From Candidatus Competibacteraceae bacterium (lineage in GTDB: Bacteria; Pseudomonadota; Gammaproteobacteria; Competibacterales; Competibacteraceae): DNA of 7,091 nucleotides. Position 1 is the first letter of the stretch. Every line of letters begins with the position of its first letter. Below the pieces are notes generated by a model. The model was not told the DNA's origin. It did no database searches and saw only the letters and a list, made by a program, of their open reading frames with translations. The stretch spans positions 4,252-11,342 of the forward strand of contig DPWB01000223.1 in assembly GCA_003527885.1 (NCBI GenBank). Direction: 5' to 3'. Position numbers and translations under genes: made by a program. Below, piece by piece: positions 6,108-7,091 of the stretch.

Positions 6108-7001
6108 ATGGCGTTGGGACCGGTGATGCTGGGGCTGGACGGGTTGGAATTGACGGCCGAGGAAGGCGAGCTGTTGCGACATCCACTGGTCGGCGGCGTC
6201 ATCCTGTTCGCCCGCAACTACCAATCCCCAGAGCAGGTGGCGGCGCTGGCGGCGGCCATCCACGCCCTGCGGCAACCGCGCCTGCTGGTGGCGGTGGATC
6301 ACGAAGGCGGCCGGGTGCAGCGCTTCCGCGACGGCTTCACCCGGCTGCCGGCGGTGCGCTGTCTGGGCGAGATTTACGATCACGACCGGATGCGCGCCAA
6401 GCAACTGGCGCGCGCCACCGGCTGGTTGATGGCCGCCGAACTGCGGGCGGTCGGGGTCGACTTCAGTTTTGCGCCGGTCTTGGATTTAGACCACGGCGTC
6501 AGCGGAATTATCGGCGACCGGGCGTTCCATCGTGACCCCGAAGCGGTGGCCGATCTGGCCCACGCCTATGTCAGCGGTATGCAAAAGGGAGGGATGGAAG
6601 GCGTCGGCAAGCATTTTCCCGGCCACGGGGGCATCGCGGCCGATTCTCACTCGGAACTGCCGGTGGACCCGCGCTCCTACCAGGATTTGGCGGGCGCCGA
6701 CCTGCTGGCGTTCGAGCGGATGATCCATTACGGCTTGGCGGCGCTGATGCCGGCGCACGTGCTCTACCCGCAAGTGGACGACCGCCCGGCCGGCTTTTCG
6801 GCGCGCTGGCTGAAAGATATCCTGCGTCGCGACCTGGAGTTTCAGGGGGTGATCTTCAGCGACGATCTGGACATGGCCGGCGCGGGTGAAGCCGGCCCGC
6901 CGCCGGAACGGGCACGGGCGGCGCTGGCCGCCGGTTGCGACATGGTGCTGGCCTGCAACGACCGCCGCGCCGCCGCCGCCATCCTCGATAACCTTCGCCA
7001 C
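6108..7001 (+). CDS. nagZ: Beta-N-acetylhexosaminidase NagZ (GH3), 3'-truncated
   Basis: NagZ cleaves N-acetylglucosamine from anhydro-muropeptides in the cytoplasm during peptidoglycan recycling. Family marks appear in order: [11 protein letters not shown] (28-38), [11 protein letters not shown] (63-73), [15 protein letters not shown] (126-140), KHFPGHG (168-174), DSH (179-181) with the Asp/His acid-base pair, and FSDDLDM (250-256) carrying the nucleophile, probably Asp252. There is no signal peptide, as expected for a cytoplasmic enzyme. Only 298 genuine residues are present; NagZ proteins usually run to about 330-345, so roughly 35-45 C-terminal residues are missing. The reading frame continues 13 codons past 7001 into sequencing adapter and stops in the index; that tail ([12 protein letters not shown]) is not real. 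GGGG at 6096-6099 may be the ribosome site. The gene is divergent from the kinase operon. Confidence 0.96.
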
Positions 7002-7091
7002 CTGTCTCTTATACACATCTCCGAGCCCACGAGACCGTACTAGATCTCGTATGCCGTCTTCTGCTTGAAAAAAAAAAAAACACACTAGAAT
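7002..7091. other. Illumina Nextera adapter read-through (non-biological sequence)
   Basis: CTGTCTCTTATACACATCT (7002-7020) is the Tn5 mosaic end used in Nextera libraries. CCGAGCCCACGAGAC (7021-7035) is the rest of the i7-side transposon adapter. CGTACTAG (7036-7043) is an 8-base index matching Nextera N702. 7044-7067 is the P7 flow-cell end (begins ATCTCGTATG, ends TCTGCTTG). Thirteen A bases (7068-7080) and 11 bases of unassignable sequence (7081-7091) follow. This is the standard order when a read runs past a short insert. Genomic sequence ends at 7001, and no feature beyond it should be annotated. Confidence 0.99.

Noticed and set aside
7002..7020. Tn5 mosaic end as evidence of a transposon insertion
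   Set aside because: It is followed immediately by the i7 adapter, an index and the P7 end, so it comes from library tagmentation and not from a resident element.
7068..7080. Run of 13 A as a terminator T-tract (minus strand) or a poly-A signal
   Set aside because: It follows the P7 adapter end directly and is the usual base-calling artefact after the template ends.

Overview
The window is GC-rich bacterial DNA. Gene content points to a gammaproteobacterium: an RssB/RssC pair of the Pseudomonas type, an HptB-like phosphotransfer protein, NagZ, and a leaderless YkuD-domain enzyme. The genus cannot be fixed from this sequence. The last 90 bases (7002-7091) are not genomic. They are Illumina Nextera adapter read-through (Tn5 mosaic end, i7-side adapter, 8-base index, P7 end, poly-A, junk), so the window is the end of an untrimmed assembly contig.

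Layout, left to right. (1) 1-87, minus: the first 29 codons of a DUF255 thioredoxin-domain protein (YyaL/SPATA20 family), cut by the window edge. (2) 203-562, minus: a 119-residue Hpt protein with a strong ribosome binding site. (3) 676-1143 and 1137-1631, plus: a two-gene unit sharing a 7-base overlap. It encodes a CYTH/triphosphate tunnel metalloenzyme and a YkuD-fold L,D-transpeptidase-like enzyme with no signal peptide. (4) 6033 down to 1715, minus: a tight four-gene signalling operon. In transcription order it encodes a membrane-anchored three-PAS histidine kinase, a single-domain response regulator, an RssB-type response regulator with an intact PP2C (SpoIIE-type) phosphatase domain, and an RssC-type STAS protein. 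The first two junctions are ATGA overlaps and the last is a 1-base gap. (5) 6108-7001, plus: nagZ, divergent from the kinase gene and truncated by the adapter after 298 codons.

How the genes probably work together. The kinase is expected to phosphorylate one or both receiver proteins. Phosphorylation of the RssB-like protein should control its PP2C domain, whose likely substrate is the phosphorylated STAS protein next to it. This is partner-switching logic of the SpoIIAA/RsbV kind, and in Pseudomonas the same pair is associated with RpoS control. No anti-sigma kinase is encoded in the window, so that part of the switch must lie elsewhere. The Hpt gene resembles HptB, which in Pseudomonas feeds a different REC-PP2C/STAS pair (HsbR/HsbA), so cross-talk is possible but unproven. 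NagZ and the leaderless YkuD enzyme both suggest cytoplasmic peptidoglycan recycling.

No RNA genes, CRISPR arrays, insertion sequences or integration sites were seen. Every genomic gap is shorter than 120 bases.
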